In this document: positions 45,205 to 56,648 of the stretch, piece after piece
How the letters are laid out: each line of letters opens with the position of its first letter
How positions within the stretch are numbered: the first letter of the stretch is position 1
NCBI GenBank assembly: GCA_025352145.1
Contig: JANXTY010000030.1
Coordinates: forward strand, 186,001-250,000
Source of the DNA: Oxalobacteraceae bacterium
GTDB taxonomy: Bacteria; Pseudomonadota; Gammaproteobacteria; Burkholderiales; Burkholderiaceae_D
Reading direction: 5' to 3'
Length of the DNA: 64,000 nt
Program-made: the position numbers and the translations under genes
Notes under the pieces: model-generated
What the model saw: the letters and a program-made list of their open reading frames with translations, nothing else
The model's database searches: none
Told to the model about the DNA's origin: nothing

Positions 45205-48021
45205 ATGGCGAGTAACAACGTAGCCCAATTTGCCACCGAGCTTAAAATGCCCGCCGACCTACTGCTCACGCAGTTGCGGTCTGCTGGTGTTGAAAAAGGC
45301 TCCACGTCCGATGTGTTGTCTAAAGATGATAAAGACAAGCTTCTTGAGCATTTGCGCCGGTCACACGGTACAACGTCGGATAGCGAAAAGAAAAAAATTA
45401 CCCTGACGCGTAAAGAGACAACTGAAATCAAACAGGCTGACGCGACGGGGAAATCACGGACCATTCAAGTTGAAGTCCGTAAAAAACGTACTTTCGTTAA
45501 ACGCGACGAACCGACCGTTGAAGAAATGCCTGCGATCGCGGTAGAGCCTATTGTTGATGAAGCGGAACGTGTCCGTCGTGAAGAAGATTCTCGCCGTCAA
45601 GCCGAGTTCATCGCTCGACAAGAAGCAGATTTGCATGAAAAGCAAGAGCGTTTAGCTAAACTGGAAGCCGAAAAGGAAGCCCAGACTAAAGCTCTGCAAA
45701 AAGCTGAAAATGCTGCAAAAATTGAAGCCGCTTTAGAAGCTAAACTCGCGGCAAAGCCAGCAGCTGATGTGATTGTCGCCGAAAAAAAACGCGTGACAAA
45801 TGACGAGGCAAAGAAAAAAACTGCGTTAGCTGCAAAAGATGCCGCCGAAAAAGCGGCCGTCACTGAACAAGCACGCAAAGTGGTTGCAGATGAAGTCGCA
45901 CAGATTAAAGCGATGATGAATGCGCCACGCAGGGCCATAAAAGCACCGGAACCGGTGCCAGTGGCAGCAAAAGTGCCGGAAGGGACACTGCACAAGCCAG
46001 TAGATAAAAAGCCTGGCGAGAAAAAAGAAGAGAGGAAACCTGCGATCACTGAAAAGAAAGCAATCAAGTCGGCCAATGTTTCTTCAACCTGGCAAGACGA
46101 CGCGAAAAAACGTGGTGCGCCGGGTGGCATCAAGCCTCGTGGAAATACAGCAGTTCCGGGCGGTGGACGTGACGCATGGCGCAGTGGTGGAAAAGGTCGT
46201 CGCCCGTCTCATAGTCATGCGCATGATGAGCGTGAAACCAATTTTCAGGCACCGACTGAAGCTGTCATTAAAGATGTACACGTTCCTGAAACGATTACTG
46301 TGGCTGAACTTGCCCACAAAATGTCCGTCAAAGCCTCTGAAGTCATCAAACATTTGATGAAACTCGGTCAGATGTGCACGATTAATCAGGTGCTCGATCA
46401 AGAAACAGCCATGATTCTGGTCGAAGAAATGGGACACAAAGCTTTTGCGGCCAAGCTCGACGATCCTGAGGCATTGCTGGCCGATGGTGGCGAGCAGGTC
46501 GATTACGAACTGCTACCGAGAGCGCCTGTCGTTACCGTCATGGGTCACGTCGATCATGGTAAGACCTCTTTACTTGATTACATTCGTCGCGCCAAAGTGG
46601 CTTCCGGCGAAGCGGGCGGCATTACGCAGCATATCGGCGCTTACCACGTAGAAACGCCGCGCGGCATGATTACCTTCCTCGATACGCCGGGCCATGAGGC
46701 ATTTACAGCAATGCGCGCTCGCGGTGCAAAAGCGACTGATATCGTTATTTTGGTGGTCGCCTCCGACGATGGCGTGATGCCACAAACACGGGAAGCGATT
46801 GCTCACGCAAAAGCAGCCGGAGTACCACTAGTTGTTGCAATCAACAAGATTGACAAGCCGGGTGCGAATCTCGATCGCGTCAAACAGGAACTGATTGCTG
46901 AGCAAGTCGTGCCTGAAGAGTATGGTGGCGATTCGCCATTTGTGCCAGTGTCGGCCAAAACTGGCGCGGGGATTGATGATCTGCTTGAGCAAGTACTATT
47001 GCAGGCGGAAGTGCTGGAGCTGAAAGCGTCTAAAGATTCTCCCGCCCGTGGGTTAGTGGTTGAGGCGCGCCTCGATAAAGGTCGCGGCCCCGTGGCAACT
47101 ATTCTGGTGCAGTCCGGCACATTGAAACGCGGCGATGTGGTGCTGGCAGGTTCATCCTACGGTCGCGTTCGTGCCATGCTGGACGAAAACGGCAAGAGTA
47201 TTGCCGAGGCGGGCCCCTCGATTCCGGTGGAAATCCAAGGCTTGACCGAAGTACCTGTTGCGGGTGAAGAAGTCATGGTCATGGCTGATGAGCGCAAAGC
47301 GCGGGAAATCGGCTTGTTCCGCCAAGGAAAATTCCGTGACGTTAAGCTGGCCAAACAGCAAGCGGCGAAACTGGAAAACATGTTCGAACAGATGGGTGAA
47401 GGCGAAGTCAAAAATCTGCCGATGATCATCAAAACCGACGTTCAAGGTTCGCAAGAGGCATTGGTACATTCGATGCAAAAACTGTCTACCAGCGAAGTAC
47501 GGGTGCAGGTGGTTCATGCAGGCGTCGGCGGTATTTCGGAATCGGATGTCAACCTGGCTGTCGCATCGAAAGCGGTCATCATCGGCTTTAACACGCGGGC
47601 TGATGCGTCAGCGCGTAAATTGGCCGAAGCCAATGGCGTTGATATTCGCTACTACAACATCATTTACGATGCCATCGATGATGTCAAAGCAGCGATGTCC
47701 GGCATGCTTGCTCCTGAAAAACGCGAACAGGCATTGGGATTAGTCGAGATTCGCCAGGTTATTTTGGTAAGCAAAGTTGGTGCGATTGCAGGCTGCTTTG
47801 TACTTGAAGGTCTCGTCAAACGCGGCTCTTCAGTGCGTTTATTGCGCAACAATGTCGTTACCTGGACGGGTGAAATCGACTCACTTAAACGTTTCAAGGA
47901 TGATGCGAAGGAAGTTAAATCAGGTTTCGAATGTGGCCTGACTTTGAAAAACTTCAATGATGTTCAAGAAGGCGATCAACTGGAAGTATTTGAGGTTCAA
48001 GAAATCGCACGATCTCTGTAA
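45205..48021 (+). CDS. infB: Translation initiation factor IF-2
   Basis: 938 residues. The N-terminal IF2-N domain [20 protein letters not shown] is followed by a long charged Lys/Ala/Glu coiled region (about 100-310), then a second IF2-N unit ([20 protein letters not shown]). The GTPase G1 is [14 protein letters not shown] near residue 448, G3 DTPGHEAF, G4 NKIDKPG. Domains II to IV end with [20 protein letters not shown]. It brings initiator tRNA to the 30S subunit. It lies 52 bases after nusA and before rbfA. Confidence 0.98.
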   Translation: MASNNVAQFATELKMPADLLLTQLRSAGVEKGSTSDVLSKDDKDKLLEHLRRSHGTTSDSEKKKITLTRKETTEIKQADATGKSRTIQVEVRKKRTFVKRDEPTVEEMPAIAVEPIVDEAERVRREEDSRRQAEFIARQEADLHEKQERLAKLEAEKEAQTKALQKAENAAKIEAALEAKLAAKPAADVIVAEKKRVTNDEAKKKTALAAKDAAEKAAVTEQARKVVADEVAQIKAMMNAPRRAIKAPEPVPVAAKVPEGTLHKPVDKKPGEKKEERKPAITEKKAIKSANVSSTWQDDAKKRGAPGGIKPRGNTAVPGGGRDAWRSGGKGRRPSHSHAHDERETNFQAPTEAVIKDVHVPETITVAELAHKMSVKASEVIKHLMKLGQMCTINQVLDQETAMILVEEMGHKAFAAKLDDPEALLADGGEQVDYELLPRAPVVTVMGHVDHGKTSLLDYIRRAKVASGEAGGITQHIGAYHVETPRGMITFLDTPGHEAFTAMRARGAKATDIVILVVASDDGVMPQTREAIAHAKAAGVPLVVAINKIDKPGANLDRVKQELIAEQVVPEEYGGDSPFVPVSAKTGAGIDDLLEQVLLQAEVLELKASKDSPARGLVVEARLDKGRGPVATILVQSGTLKRGDVVLAGSSYGRVRAMLDENGKSIAEAGPSIPVEIQGLTEVPVAGEEVMVMADERKAREIGLFRQGKFRDVKLAKQQAAKLENMFEQMGEGEVKNLPMIIKTDVQGSQEALVHSMQKLSTSEVRVQVVHAGVGGISESDVNLAVASKAVIIGFNTRADASARKLAEANGVDIRYYNIIYDAIDDVKAAMSGMLAPEKREQALGLVEIRQVILVSKVGAIAGCFVLEGLVKRGSSVRLLRNNVVTWTGEIDSLKRFKDDAKEVKSGFECGLTLKNFNDVQEGDQLEVFEVQEIARSL

Positions 48022-48104
48022 TGGCTTAGTGGCCGGTGTTGCAGTAAATATGCTGGAATACCTGTCGCTAAGACAAAATATGAGTTTCGGCGTTTTTGAT
48101 AAAC

Positions 48105-48494
48105 ATGGCTAAACATAGTAAATCAATGCCTGGACGTGGTCTGCGTGTCGCAGATCAAATCCAGCGCGACCTGTCAGAAATCATTGCTTTCGAGTTGAAA
48201 GACCCGCGTGTAGGCATGATCACGATCACCGAAGTACAAGTGACGCCTGATTATGCACATGCCAAAGTGTTCTTCACTATGCTTAACGACAATAAAGAAG
48301 CGGTCGCTAACACGGTGCAAGGTTTGACCCAGGCATCTGGATTTATTCGTGGTCAGCTTGGCCGCCGTCTGACGATTCACACCCTGCCTCAAATACATTT
48401 TGTGCATGACACTTCCATTTCTCGCGGAATGGAATTATCCAGTCTAATCGACAAAGCCAATGCCGTCCGCGCCAAAGATGCGGACGACAACTGA
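48105..48494 (+). CDS. rbfA: Ribosome-binding factor A
   Basis: 129 residues from the ATG at 48105 ([20 protein letters not shown]); an in-frame TTG at 48096 would add three residues. It has a KH-like fold with [20 protein letters not shown] and [20 protein letters not shown]. It is needed for 16S rRNA 5'-end processing and cold adaptation. Operon with infB and truB. Confidence 0.95.
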   Translation: MAKHSKSMPGRGLRVADQIQRDLSEIIAFELKDPRVGMITITEVQVTPDYAHAKVFFTMLNDNKEAVANTVQGLTQASGFIRGQLGRRLTIHTLPQIHFVHDTSISRGMELSSLIDKANAVRAKDADDN

Positions 48495-48592
48495 AGCAGT
48501 TGATCAAGCTACTTCAGGTTATTCAAGTGAACTAGTAGTCTGTTACTAGCAGTCCATCAGCACTTGAGGACTGACAAAAAATGTAATTCAAG

Positions 48593-49528
48593 ATGGTAAC
48601 TCCCACAAAAAAAATTCGCTTACCGATTGACGGCGTTCTGCTATTAGACAAGCCGGTCGATTTCTCCAGCAACGATGCGCTGATCAAAGCCAAGCGTTTG
48701 CTAAATGCAAAAAAAGCCGGTCATACCGGCACGCTAGATCCCTTTGCGACGGGCCTGTTACCGCTTTGTTTTGGAGAAGCCACCAAATTTTCTCAAGATT
48801 TGTTGGAGGCTGACAAAACCTACGAAACTATCCTCCATCTTGGCATCACGACGACCACGGGCGATACGGAAGGTGAAACCGTTCACACGTGCGCAGTGAA
48901 TATCACACTGGATCAGATTGAGCCGGCACTCTCTCAATTTCGCGGCCCGATCCACCAGATACCACCGATGTATTCCGCACTCAAGCGTGATGGTAAGCCG
49001 CTCTACGAATATGCCCGCGCAGGCATTACTTTAGAGCGTGAAGCACGCCCTGTCACCATTCATGATCTGCAACTGTTGGAGTACCAGGCGCCGTATCTCA
49101 CTTTGCGCGTCACGTGCAGCAAGGGCACTTATATCCGGGTTCTCGGTGAGGATATCGGACGCCTCCTGGGTTGTGGCGCACACTTGCGGGCATTACGCCG
49201 CACTCAGGTTGCTGATCTCACTTTAGAGCAGGCTGTGACCCTGGACAGTCTTACTGCTACCCCGGAAACGGAACGCGTGAACCTGCTCGCTGCAGTCGAT
49301 GCCCTGTTGCTTTCTTTCCCCCCCTTACATTTACCGGACGAACTGGCGGTACGTTTTCTTCAAGGACAACGTTTGTCATTAGGCAAAGAAGGGGTGTTAA
49401 TGCCACAAGAGGAAGGGCGCGTGCGTGTGTATCGCCAGAGCAATGGTAAATTGCTAGGAACAGCAAACATCAAAGAATTCGGCGTACTCGCACCCGAGCG
49501 ATTGATAGCAAAACAGGATGGCGAGTAG
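48593..49528 (+). CDS. truB: tRNA pseudouridine(55) synthase
   Basis: 311 residues. The catalytic Asp49 lies in KKAGHTGTLDPFATGLLPLC. GVLLLDKPVDFSSNDALIKA begins the domain; IHQIPPMYSALKRDGKPLYE and VTCSKGTYIRVLGEDIGRLL follow; a C-terminal PUA-like part ends ERLIAKQDGE. It makes pseudouridine 55 in the T-loop of tRNAs. Its TAG stop (49526-49528) directly joins a copy of the dispersed repeat, so the C-terminus may be set by the repeat. Confidence 0.96.
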   Translation: MVTPTKKIRLPIDGVLLLDKPVDFSSNDALIKAKRLLNAKKAGHTGTLDPFATGLLPLCFGEATKFSQDLLEADKTYETILHLGITTTTGDTEGETVHTCAVNITLDQIEPALSQFRGPIHQIPPMYSALKRDGKPLYEYARAGITLEREARPVTIHDLQLLEYQAPYLTLRVTCSKGTYIRVLGEDIGRLLGCGAHLRALRRTQVADLTLEQAVTLDSLTATPETERVNLLAAVDALLLSFPPLHLPDELAVRFLQGQRLSLGKEGVLMPQEEGRVRVYRQSNGKLLGTANIKEFGVLAPERLIAKQDGE

Positions 49529-49646
49529 CCCGATTTTTGGATAAATTAAGTGAATCGTCGTTTGCCTTTGGGTGCGGAAGAAATTTTCTGTGGTCAGGGG
49601 AGGGGGAACTACGATGCTCTCTCAGAACACTCCCTTACAAACAAAT
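49529..49646 (+). repeat. Dispersed 3' intergenic repeat, copy E
   Basis: It begins immediately after the truB stop: TAG then CCCGATTTTTGGATAAATTA, against TAG then CCCGATCTTTGCATAAATTA after the ABC ATPase gene at 63752. Later shared blocks are GAAATTTTCT, a GCTC..CTCAGAA block and CTCCCTTACAAA near the end. More diverged than copies A and B. Confidence 0.65.
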
Positions 49647-49932
49647 TTTATCTGGGCGAAAATCCCAATAAGTGGGCACACAGGTATGTTTCAACAGGTT
49701 CAACTAATGCGCTGCATCCTACCTACGGCAACGCTTCATTTTGGCATGTCTCCTGAAGTACGTTAAACTAGCGATCTCGAAAAATTGTATTGTATTTTCA
49801 ATGCATTAGCCCGTTTCTAAAAGGAACCCGCCTATCGCAAGAAGGGGAGTCACCGGCGTTTCCTTTTGATAGTAGACCCTCTGTTCCGATCATTTCCAAC
49901 ACACTTAACGCAGCGTCAGCCGTCATCTTCTC
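49647..49932. other. Intergenic region before miaB, no gene seen
   Basis: About 290 bases after the repeat. Short open frames have no ribosome site or family resemblance. The miaB promoter should lie here, for example near the A/T-rich 49780-49800, but no clear boxes were identified. Confidence 0.4.
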
Positions 49933-51285
49933 ATGCAAAAAAAAGTATTTATCAAAACCTTCGGCTGTCAAATGAACGAGTACGACTCGGACAAAATGGC
50001 GGACGTGCTCCATGCAGCCGACGGTATGACCCGTACCGACCGAGCTGAAGACGCCGACGTGATTTTGCTGAATACCTGTTCGGTGCGTGAGAAGGCGCAA
50101 GAAAAAGTGTTCTCGGATTTGGGTCGCTTACGCGAACTTAAACTCAACAAGCCCGATTTGGTGATCGGGGTTGGCGGTTGTGTTGCCTCGCAAGAGGGCG
50201 CAGCCATCATTAATCGTGCGCCGTACGTAGACTTGGTATTCGGCCCACAAACTTTGCATCGATTGCCGCAACTGATTAATGCCCGGCGGTCCTCAGGCAT
50301 TTCGCAAGTCGATATCAGTTTTCCAGAAATAGAAAAATTCGACCACCTGCCGGCTGCCAAAGTCGATGGCGCTACTGCTTTTGTATCGATCATGGAAGGG
50401 TGCAGCAAATATTGCAGTTACTGCGTGGTGCCCTACACACGCGGTGAAGAAGTCTCGCGTCGCTTTGACGATGTGCTGTCCGAAGTCGCCGGCTTAGCCG
50501 CACAAGGCGTCAAAGAAATCACTTTGCTCGGTCAGAACGTGAATGCTTATCGCGGTACGATGAGCAAGCATTCAGCTGATGGCGAAAGCGCAGATTTTGC
50601 ACTGCTGCTCGAGTATATCGCCGACATTCCCGGCGTGGAGCGCATCCGTTTCGTTACCAGCCATCCTAAAGAATTTTCGCAGCGCCTGATCGACACCTAC
50701 GCCAAGGTACCGAAGCTGGTCGATCATTTATACCTGCCTGCACAGCATGGCTCAGACCGTATTCTGGCAGCGATGAAGCGCGGGTATACGTCGCTGGAAT
50801 ATAAATCTATCGTGCGCCGGATTCGGGAAGTGCGCCCCAAGATATCGATTTCCAGCGATTTCATCGTCGGTTTTCCCGGCGAGACCGATGCTGACTTCGA
50901 CGCCATGATGAAGTTGATCGATGACGTTGGTTACGACAATAGTTTCAGCTTCCTATTCAGCCCGCGCCCCGGCACACCGGCAGCCAATCTGGCGGATGAC
51001 ACGCCCCATGAAATCAAGCTGCGACGTTTGCAAACATTGCAGGCAGTGATTGAAGCCAATACCAAAAAATACAGCGCTGCCATGATCGGCACTGCGCAGC
51101 GCGTGCTGGTTGAAGGACCATCAAAAAAAGACGCTGCGGAGTTGCAGGGCCGCTCTGAAAATAATCGCGTGGTCAATTTTGACGGCGGCCCCAATGGGAC
51201 GCGATTGATAGGCCAACTAGTTGATATCATGATTACCGAGAGTTTTTCTTACACGCTGCGCGGGGATTTTCTACCTGTCTTATAA
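49933..51285 (+). CDS. miaB: tRNA-2-methylthio-N6-dimethylallyladenosine synthase
   Basis: 450 residues. It is a radical SAM methylthiotransferase acting on A37 of tRNA. The N-terminal MTTase domain has Cys12 in [17 protein letters not shown], a second Cys in [14 protein letters not shown] and a third in [11 protein letters not shown]. The radical SAM cluster is Cys157, Cys161, Cys164 in [17 protein letters not shown]. The C-terminal TRAM domain ends [14 protein letters not shown]. Two [4Fe-4S] clusters are expected. First gene of the run to plsC. Confidence 0.97.
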   Translation: MQKKVFIKTFGCQMNEYDSDKMADVLHAADGMTRTDRAEDADVILLNTCSVREKAQEKVFSDLGRLRELKLNKPDLVIGVGGCVASQEGAAIINRAPYVDLVFGPQTLHRLPQLINARRSSGISQVDISFPEIEKFDHLPAAKVDGATAFVSIMEGCSKYCSYCVVPYTRGEEVSRRFDDVLSEVAGLAAQGVKEITLLGQNVNAYRGTMSKHSADGESADFALLLEYIADIPGVERIRFVTSHPKEFSQRLIDTYAKVPKLVDHLYLPAQHGSDRILAAMKRGYTSLEYKSIVRRIREVRPKISISSDFIVGFPGETDADFDAMMKLIDDVGYDNSFSFLFSPRPGTPAANLADDTPHEIKLRRLQTLQAVIEANTKKYSAAMIGTAQRVLVEGPSKKDAAELQGRSENNRVVNFDGGPNGTRLIGQLVDIMITESFSYTLRGDFLPVL

Positions 51286-51306
51286 ACCGACTACGTCGCA
51301 TATCAC

Positions 51307-52380
51307 TTGAAAACTAAAATCCCTGTTCAGCCACACTATTTTATCCCCGACCCGTTAGACAATACGCGTCTGGCTAACTTGTGCGGCCCGCTCGACGAAA
51401 ATCTGCGCCAGATTTGTGCCGCACTTGATGTGACAATTTTCCGTCGCGGCGGGAAATTTATTGTGGGTGGCGAGAATTCAAAAAGAGGCGTCGAAATCCT
51501 CGAACAATTCTATGTTGTCGCCGATCAAGTCGTTTCACTGGAAGAGATTCAACTGTCCCTGGTCGAGCAGCGGGCCGCACTCACTACGCATCCCGAAAGT
51601 GTCGATGCCGGTATTCCCATCAAGGAAATTCTGGCGGCAGAAATGACCAGCCCCATCCTCAAAACTCGTCGTTCCGACCTGCGTGGGCGCACGCCACATC
51701 AAATCGGTTATATCAATGCGATCCTTGATCATGACATCACGTTCGGCGTTGGACCGGCAGGAACAGGCAAGACCTATCTTGCAGTTGCTTGTGCAGTCGA
51801 TGCGCTAGAGCGAGATGCCGTAAAGCGCATTGTGCTCACGCGTCCGGCGGTAGAAGCAGGCGAGCGTCTCGGTTTTCTGCCCGGTGATTTGGCACAAAAA
51901 ATAGATCCTTATTTGCGGCCTTTATACGACGCGCTATATGATTTGCTGGGCTTTGATCGGACACAAAAACTCTTCGAAAAACAAACCATCGAAATCGCAC
52001 CGCTTGCCTATATGCGCGGGCGCACTCTCAACCACGCTTTCATCATTCTCGATGAAGCGCAAAATACTACGCCGGAACAAATGAAAATGTTCCTGACCCG
52101 TATCGGCTTCGGAAGCAAAGCTGTCATCACTGGTGATGTCACTCAGATTGATTTGCAACGCAGCCAAAAAAGCGGTTTGATCGATGCCTTACAGGTTATC
52201 AAAGAGGTGCGCGGCGTCGCCTTTACGCACTTTAGCAGTGCCGACGTGGTACGCCATCCTTTGGTGGCACGTATCGTTGATGCTTACGAATCTGCAAATC
52301 AAAGCGCCACCCAAATTACGAACGATGCAGCACCAATTGCCGCAAAAATCACGCCGGCCAAACATGCCCGAAAAAAATAA
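51307..52380 (+). CDS. PhoH-like ATPase
   Basis: 357 residues with a TTG start at 51307 ([20 protein letters not shown]); no strong ribosome site. An N-terminal KH-like region precedes the PhoH ATPase core: Walker [17 protein letters not shown] near residue 148, [20 protein letters not shown], and Walker [21 protein letters not shown]. The family is linked to RNA metabolism, often beside ybeY as here (17-base overlap). C-terminal tail basic and Ala-rich. Confidence 0.93.
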   Translation: MKTKIPVQPHYFIPDPLDNTRLANLCGPLDENLRQICAALDVTIFRRGGKFIVGGENSKRGVEILEQFYVVADQVVSLEEIQLSLVEQRAALTTHPESVDAGIPIKEILAAEMTSPILKTRRSDLRGRTPHQIGYINAILDHDITFGVGPAGTGKTYLAVACAVDALERDAVKRIVLTRPAVEAGERLGFLPGDLAQKIDPYLRPLYDALYDLLGFDRTQKLFEKQTIEIAPLAYMRGRTLNHAFIILDEAQNTTPEQMKMFLTRIGFGSKAVITGDVTQIDLQRSQKSGLIDALQVIKEVRGVAFTHFSSADVVRHPLVARIVDAYESANQSATQITNDAAPIAAKITPAKHARKK

Positions 52381-52831
52381 ACTTTTCCTGTCGGTCCAGT
52401 ACCCCGATCCGCGACTGAAAGACAGCATCTCCCGTGCTAAAGTCCGGCGCTGGGTGCAAGCTGCCCTCTTTGCCCCAGCTGAACTTACTATTCGTTTTGT
52501 CGACATCGAAGAAGGCCGCACTCTCAACCGCGATTACCGCAACAAGGATTACGCCACGAATGTGTTGACCTTTGCCTATAACGAAGGTGAAGGTGCGAAC
52601 GAAGAGGTGACCCAAGCCGACATCATCCTGTGCACCGACGTGCTGGAAAATGAAGCATCAGATCAAGGTAAATCGCTCGAAGCGCATATTGCTCATCTGG
52701 TCGTGCATGGCGTGTTGCATGCGCAGGGGTACGGCCATGAGACAGAGGAAGAAGCTGAGGAGATGGAGGGGATTGAGACGGAAATATTGGCGGGGCTAGG
52801 GGTTGAGAATCCGTATCGGGCAGCGAGGTAA
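52364..52831 (+). CDS. ybeY: Endoribonuclease YbeY
   Basis: 155 residues from ATG 52364 ([20 protein letters not shown]), inside the end of phoH. It is needed for 16S rRNA 3'-end maturation and ribosome quality control. The zinc site [11 protein letters not shown] uses His115, His119 and His125. The usual GYDH is GYGH here: Gly124 replaces the conserved Asp, while all three His remain. [20 protein letters not shown] is also typical. Confidence 0.93.
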   Translation: MPEKNKLFLSVQYPDPRLKDSISRAKVRRWVQAALFAPAELTIRFVDIEEGRTLNRDYRNKDYATNVLTFAYNEGEGANEEVTQADIILCTDVLENEASDQGKSLEAHIAHLVVHGVLHAQGYGHETEEEAEEMEGIETEILAGLGVENPYRAAR

Positions 52832-52921
52832 CCAACGCAAATCGAATAACCCTCCCCAAAAACCGCCCCCAAACACTTTTCGTGTATCCTATGTCCTTCG
52901 AAACAACGGCTACCAGCCCCT

Positions 52922-53806
52922 ATGCAAGAGCACCTTAGTGGTGGCGTCAAATCTGACGCCAAGCCCCATCGGTCATTGTTTGAACGCCTGACCGCACTCA
53001 TTTCCCCTGAACCCGAAAATCGCGCCGAGCTGCTCGAAGTTCTGCACGATGCGCACGATCGCAACTTGATCGATGCCGATGCCTTGTCCATGATCGAAGG
53101 CGTGTTCCAGGTATCGGAACTGTCGGCCCGCGACATCATGATTCCGCGCTCGCAGATGGATGTCATCGATATCAGCAAGCCAATCGAAGAATGGATGCCG
53201 CATGTTTTATCAACCGCGCACTCGCGCTTCCCGGCCATTGAAGGTGAGCGTGACAAGGTGATCGGGATTTTGCTGGCGAAGGATTTACTGCGCTATTACG
53301 CTGAAGAGTCGTTTGATGTGCGCGACATGCTGCGGCCGGCGGTTTTTATTCCAGAATCGAAGCGTCTGAATATCCTGCTGCGTGATTTTCGTGCCAATCG
53401 CAATCATATGGCCATTGTCGTCGATGAATATAGCGGCGTTGCCGGGCTGATTACGATTGAAGATGTGCTGGAGCAAATTGTCGGCGACATCGAAGATGAG
53501 TATGATTTTGATGAAGCCGAAGACAATGTCTTGTCAATCAAGGAAGGTATTCACGGAAAACGCTGGCGCATTAAAGCGCTGACAGAAATCAGTCAGTTTA
53601 ATGACGTGTTGGGATCGGAATTTTCTGACGAAGATGTCGATACCATTGGCGGTCTGGTGGCTAATCATTTGGGACGCATGCCGCGTAAAGGCGAGATGTT
53701 CGACTTATGCAACTTACGTTTTGAGGTATTACGCGCCGATGCACGTCAGGTTCATGCTTTGCTAGTAGAGAAATTACCTGTAGTTGAGATGAAAGAACCC
53801 AATTAA
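52922..53806 (+). CDS. corC: CorC/HlyC family CBS-domain protein
   Basis: 294 residues without membrane segments. Two CBS domains follow VSELSARDIMIPRSQMDVID: the first about 70-130 (RFPAIEGERDKVIGILLAKD) and the second about 135-195 (ANRNHMAIVVDEYSGVAGLI, then TIEDVLEQIVGDIEDEYD). A C-terminal transporter-associated domain ends VDTIGGLVANHLGRMPRKGE. Linked to magnesium/cobalt efflux in enterobacteria. Directly upstream of lnt, the common order. Confidence 0.93.
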   Translation: MQEHLSGGVKSDAKPHRSLFERLTALISPEPENRAELLEVLHDAHDRNLIDADALSMIEGVFQVSELSARDIMIPRSQMDVIDISKPIEEWMPHVLSTAHSRFPAIEGERDKVIGILLAKDLLRYYAEESFDVRDMLRPAVFIPESKRLNILLRDFRANRNHMAIVVDEYSGVAGLITIEDVLEQIVGDIEDEYDFDEAEDNVLSIKEGIHGKRWRIKALTEISQFNDVLGSEFSDEDVDTIGGLVANHLGRMPRKGEMFDLCNLRFEVLRADARQVHALLVEKLPVVEMKEPN

Positions 53807-53943
53807 TTTATAAGGCTTACGTCGCTGTGTTTTGCAGTTTTATTCGATCGCAGGGGACGCCGCGCGCACCAGCGCCAGTGGTGCTTGACTACACTTTATT
53901 CCATTTGGTGTGCGAGGCGCACCCACTCATTTTTTGACATCGC

Positions 53944-55500
53944 GTGAATATTCGCCTCCTCTCTTTACCGGTTCCGCTCATTGCCTTCATCGCCGGTGCG
54001 CTCTCTATACTATCCTTCGCACCGTTTGGACTATGGCCATTGCAGATCGCCAGCCTGACGCTCGTTTTTTATTTTGTTCTGTGTGACAAGGGCATTAAAC
54101 GCAGTGTGCTCATTGGTTGGGCTTATGGTTTCGGCTGGACCTTATGCGGCGTGTACTGGCTGTTCATCACGATGCATCGCTATGGGCATATTCCGGCGTG
54201 GCTATCGGCACTTGCCGTGGTCCTGCTCGCCTCATGCGTGCTGGCGCCATTCTTTGCGTTTGCCCTGGGTGTAGCGGCATGGTTGCGCCAGCGCTGGTCG
54301 CTACCGACGCACGTCATGGCACTGATGGTATTACCCGCCACATGGGCATTGTCGGAATGGCTGCGCAGTTGGATCCTGACCGGATTACCCTGGGTCGTGT
54401 CCGGTTATGCCCACACTGCCAGTCCTCTCGCCGGATTTGCACCGTTGCTCGGGGTCTACGGGCTAGGCTGGATCAGTGCGGTCATTGCTGGTTCTCTTGC
54501 CTTAGGGCCTGCAAAAAAATGGCCATTTCTGATCGCGCTCAGTTTATTAGGCTGCGGATTTGGGTTGCAATCCATTGCCTGGACCTATCCGCAAGGGAGG
54601 GAAATTTCTGTCCGTCTGCTGCAAGGTAATGTTCCGCAAGACAGTAAATTTGGCGACGATCATATCGCCTCATCGTTGGTGCTATATGAAAAAATGATCA
54701 CTGCGGGACACGCTGATTTGATTGCGACGCCAGAGACTGCATTGCCCCTGTTTATCCATCAGTTACCGGACGATTATTTGTCGCATTTATCGGCCTTCGC
54801 TAGAGAGTCCAACAGCCGATTGGCGATTGGACTGTTTATCAGCGACGGGCCGGAATTGTACGCAAATAGCGTGATCGGTATCGATCCGGCGCACGGGTCC
54901 ACTACGGCCTCACCGAATACCTTCTATCGGTACAGCAAATCCCATCTGGTGCCGTTTGGCGAATATATGCCTTGGGGGTTTCGCTGGTTCGTGGAGGCCA
55001 TGAAAATTCCCCTCGCCGACCAAACGCCGGGGCCTGCGGTGCAAGCGCCTTTTGCGGTCAAGGATCAATGGATTCTGCCCAACATCTGCTTCGAGGATTT
55101 GTTCGGTGAAAAAATTGCTGCGCAAATTTTGGCTGCCCATGTTGCCGGCAAGCCGCAAGCGACGATGCTGTTGAACCTCTCTAATCTCGGCTGGTTTGAT
55201 GATTCGACTGCGTTACCACAGCATTTGCAAATATCGCAAATGCGTGCGTTGGAAACCGGTCGTCCCATGTTGCGTGCGACCAATACCGGCGCGACTGCTG
55301 TCATCAATCCTAAAGGTGTGGTGCTTGCCCAATTACCTGTGTTGACTCGCGATACCCTCACTGCATCGGTACAAGGCTTTGCGGGAATAACGCCGTATAT
55401 TTTATGCGGCAATATTCCTATCGTTGCTCTTTGTTTTCTGATGCTGGCACTGGCCTGCCTTTTTGGCTGTCAACCCCAACATTCGTCCAAAACCCGTTAA
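53944..55500 (+). CDS. lnt: Apolipoprotein N-acyltransferase
   Basis: 518 residues with a GTG start at 53944. Several membrane segments cover the N-terminal 190 residues ([20 protein letters not shown] onward) and one the C-terminus ([20 protein letters not shown]). The nitrilase domain has the full triad: Glu264 in TPETALP, Lys332 in [14 protein letters not shown] and Cys382 in NICFEDLFG. It adds the third acyl chain to lipoproteins in the inner membrane. Between corC and glyQ. Confidence 0.97.
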   Translation: MNIRLLSLPVPLIAFIAGALSILSFAPFGLWPLQIASLTLVFYFVLCDKGIKRSVLIGWAYGFGWTLCGVYWLFITMHRYGHIPAWLSALAVVLLASCVLAPFFAFALGVAAWLRQRWSLPTHVMALMVLPATWALSEWLRSWILTGLPWVVSGYAHTASPLAGFAPLLGVYGLGWISAVIAGSLALGPAKKWPFLIALSLLGCGFGLQSIAWTYPQGREISVRLLQGNVPQDSKFGDDHIASSLVLYEKMITAGHADLIATPETALPLFIHQLPDDYLSHLSAFARESNSRLAIGLFISDGPELYANSVIGIDPAHGSTTASPNTFYRYSKSHLVPFGEYMPWGFRWFVEAMKIPLADQTPGPAVQAPFAVKDQWILPNICFEDLFGEKIAAQILAAHVAGKPQATMLLNLSNLGWFDDSTALPQHLQISQMRALETGRPMLRATNTGATAVINPKGVVLAQLPVLTRDTLTASVQGFAGITPYILCGNIPIVALCFLMLALACLFGCQPQHSSKTR

Positions 55501-55580
55501 AATTCAGGGTTTTAGCGAACTTATCATCGCAAATTTCTTTAGCAATCCGTCGCATGGCGGGAAAGCGGATACCCATCACT

Positions 55581-56492
55581 ATGCTCACATTTCAACAAGT
55601 TATTCTGACGCTGCAAAAATATTGGGACGCGCAAGGTTGCGCGCTGCTCCAGCCCTACGACATGGAAGTCGGAGCCGGTACTTCCCACACCGCTACTTTT
55701 TTGCGTGCCATCGGACCTGAACCCTGGCGCGCCGCTTATGTGCAACCGTCGCGTCGCCCAAAGGATGGACGCTATGGTGAAAATCCCAATCGCATGCAGC
55801 ATTACTACCAATTTCAGGTCGTGCTGAAACCGGCGCCAGAAAACATTCTTGACCTGTATCTAGGGTCATTACAAGCGTTGGGACTCGACCTTCAGCAGAA
55901 CGATGTGCGTTTTGTCGAAGACGATTGGGAAAACCCCACCCTTGGTGCATGGGGTTTGGGTTGGGAGGTCTGGCTCAATGGTATGGAAGTGACCCAGTTC
56001 ACCTATTTCCAACAAGTTGGCGGCATCGACTGCAAGCCGGTTCTCGGCGAAATTACTTACGGCATCGAACGCCTTGCGATGTATTTGCAAGGCGTTGAAA
56101 ATGTCTACGATCTGGTGTGGACCGAGTGGGAAGAAAACGGCATCACCAAGAATCTGACTTACGGCGATGTATTCCATCAAAACGAAGTTGAACAATCGAC
56201 CTACAACTTTGAACATGCCAATACCGAATTCCTGTTTTCGCTGTTTACCAATTACGAATCGGAAGCCAAGCGTCTGATGGAAGTCGCGCTCACGTTGCCC
56301 GCTTACGAGATGATCCTGAAAGCAGCGCACAGCTTCAATATGCTCGACGCACGCGGCGCGATCTCTGTGACCGAACGCGCCGCTTACATCGGTCGCATCC
56401 GTAACTTGTCACGTGCAGTTGGTCAGGCGTATTACGACTCGCGTGAGAAATTGGGATTCCCGATGTGCGGCGATGGACGCAAGGCAGCATAA
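55581..56492 (+). CDS. glyQ: Glycyl-tRNA synthetase alpha subunit
   Basis: 303 residues from ATG 55581 ([20 protein letters not shown]), the standard start; a longer in-frame extension into lnt is not real. The class II core shows [40 protein letters not shown] and [20 protein letters not shown]. It charges tRNA-Gly together with GlyS, which follows after 156 bases. Length is normal. Confidence 0.97.
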   Translation: MLTFQQVILTLQKYWDAQGCALLQPYDMEVGAGTSHTATFLRAIGPEPWRAAYVQPSRRPKDGRYGENPNRMQHYYQFQVVLKPAPENILDLYLGSLQALGLDLQQNDVRFVEDDWENPTLGAWGLGWEVWLNGMEVTQFTYFQQVGGIDCKPVLGEITYGIERLAMYLQGVENVYDLVWTEWEENGITKNLTYGDVFHQNEVEQSTYNFEHANTEFLFSLFTNYESEAKRLMEVALTLPAYEMILKAAHSFNMLDARGAISVTERAAYIGRIRNLSRAVGQAYYDSREKLGFPMCGDGRKAA

Positions 56493-56515
56493 GGTTATCG
56501 CCAAGTTGTCTTGCA

Positions 56516-56580
56516 GGGTGCGCTTCGCGCACCAATGTGGGAGGTGCCGTACCCTAGCTGGCGCGCAGGGCGCACCCACC
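56516..56580. repeat. GC-rich palindromic repeat between glyQ and glyS
   Basis: GGTGCGCTTCGCGCACC at about 56518-56534 can form a hairpin, and GGCGCGCAGGGCGCACCCACC follows near 56560. It resembles the palindrome near 24471 and REP-like units common in this group. It interrupts a pair that is usually closely linked. Confidence 0.45.
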
Positions 56581-56648
56581 AGATATCAGGTTGCGCTAGC
56601 CTTAAACATCAATTGAATTGTGAATGCGATTGTGAATATATTGTGAAT

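Noticed and set aside
49550-49756. 68-codon open frame starting GTG after truB
   Set aside because: It runs through the dispersed repeat and lacks a ribosome site and family resemblance.
55404-55580. In-frame upstream extension of glyQ into lnt
   Set aside because: The standard GlyQ start is at 55581, and the extension is the lnt tail read in another frame.
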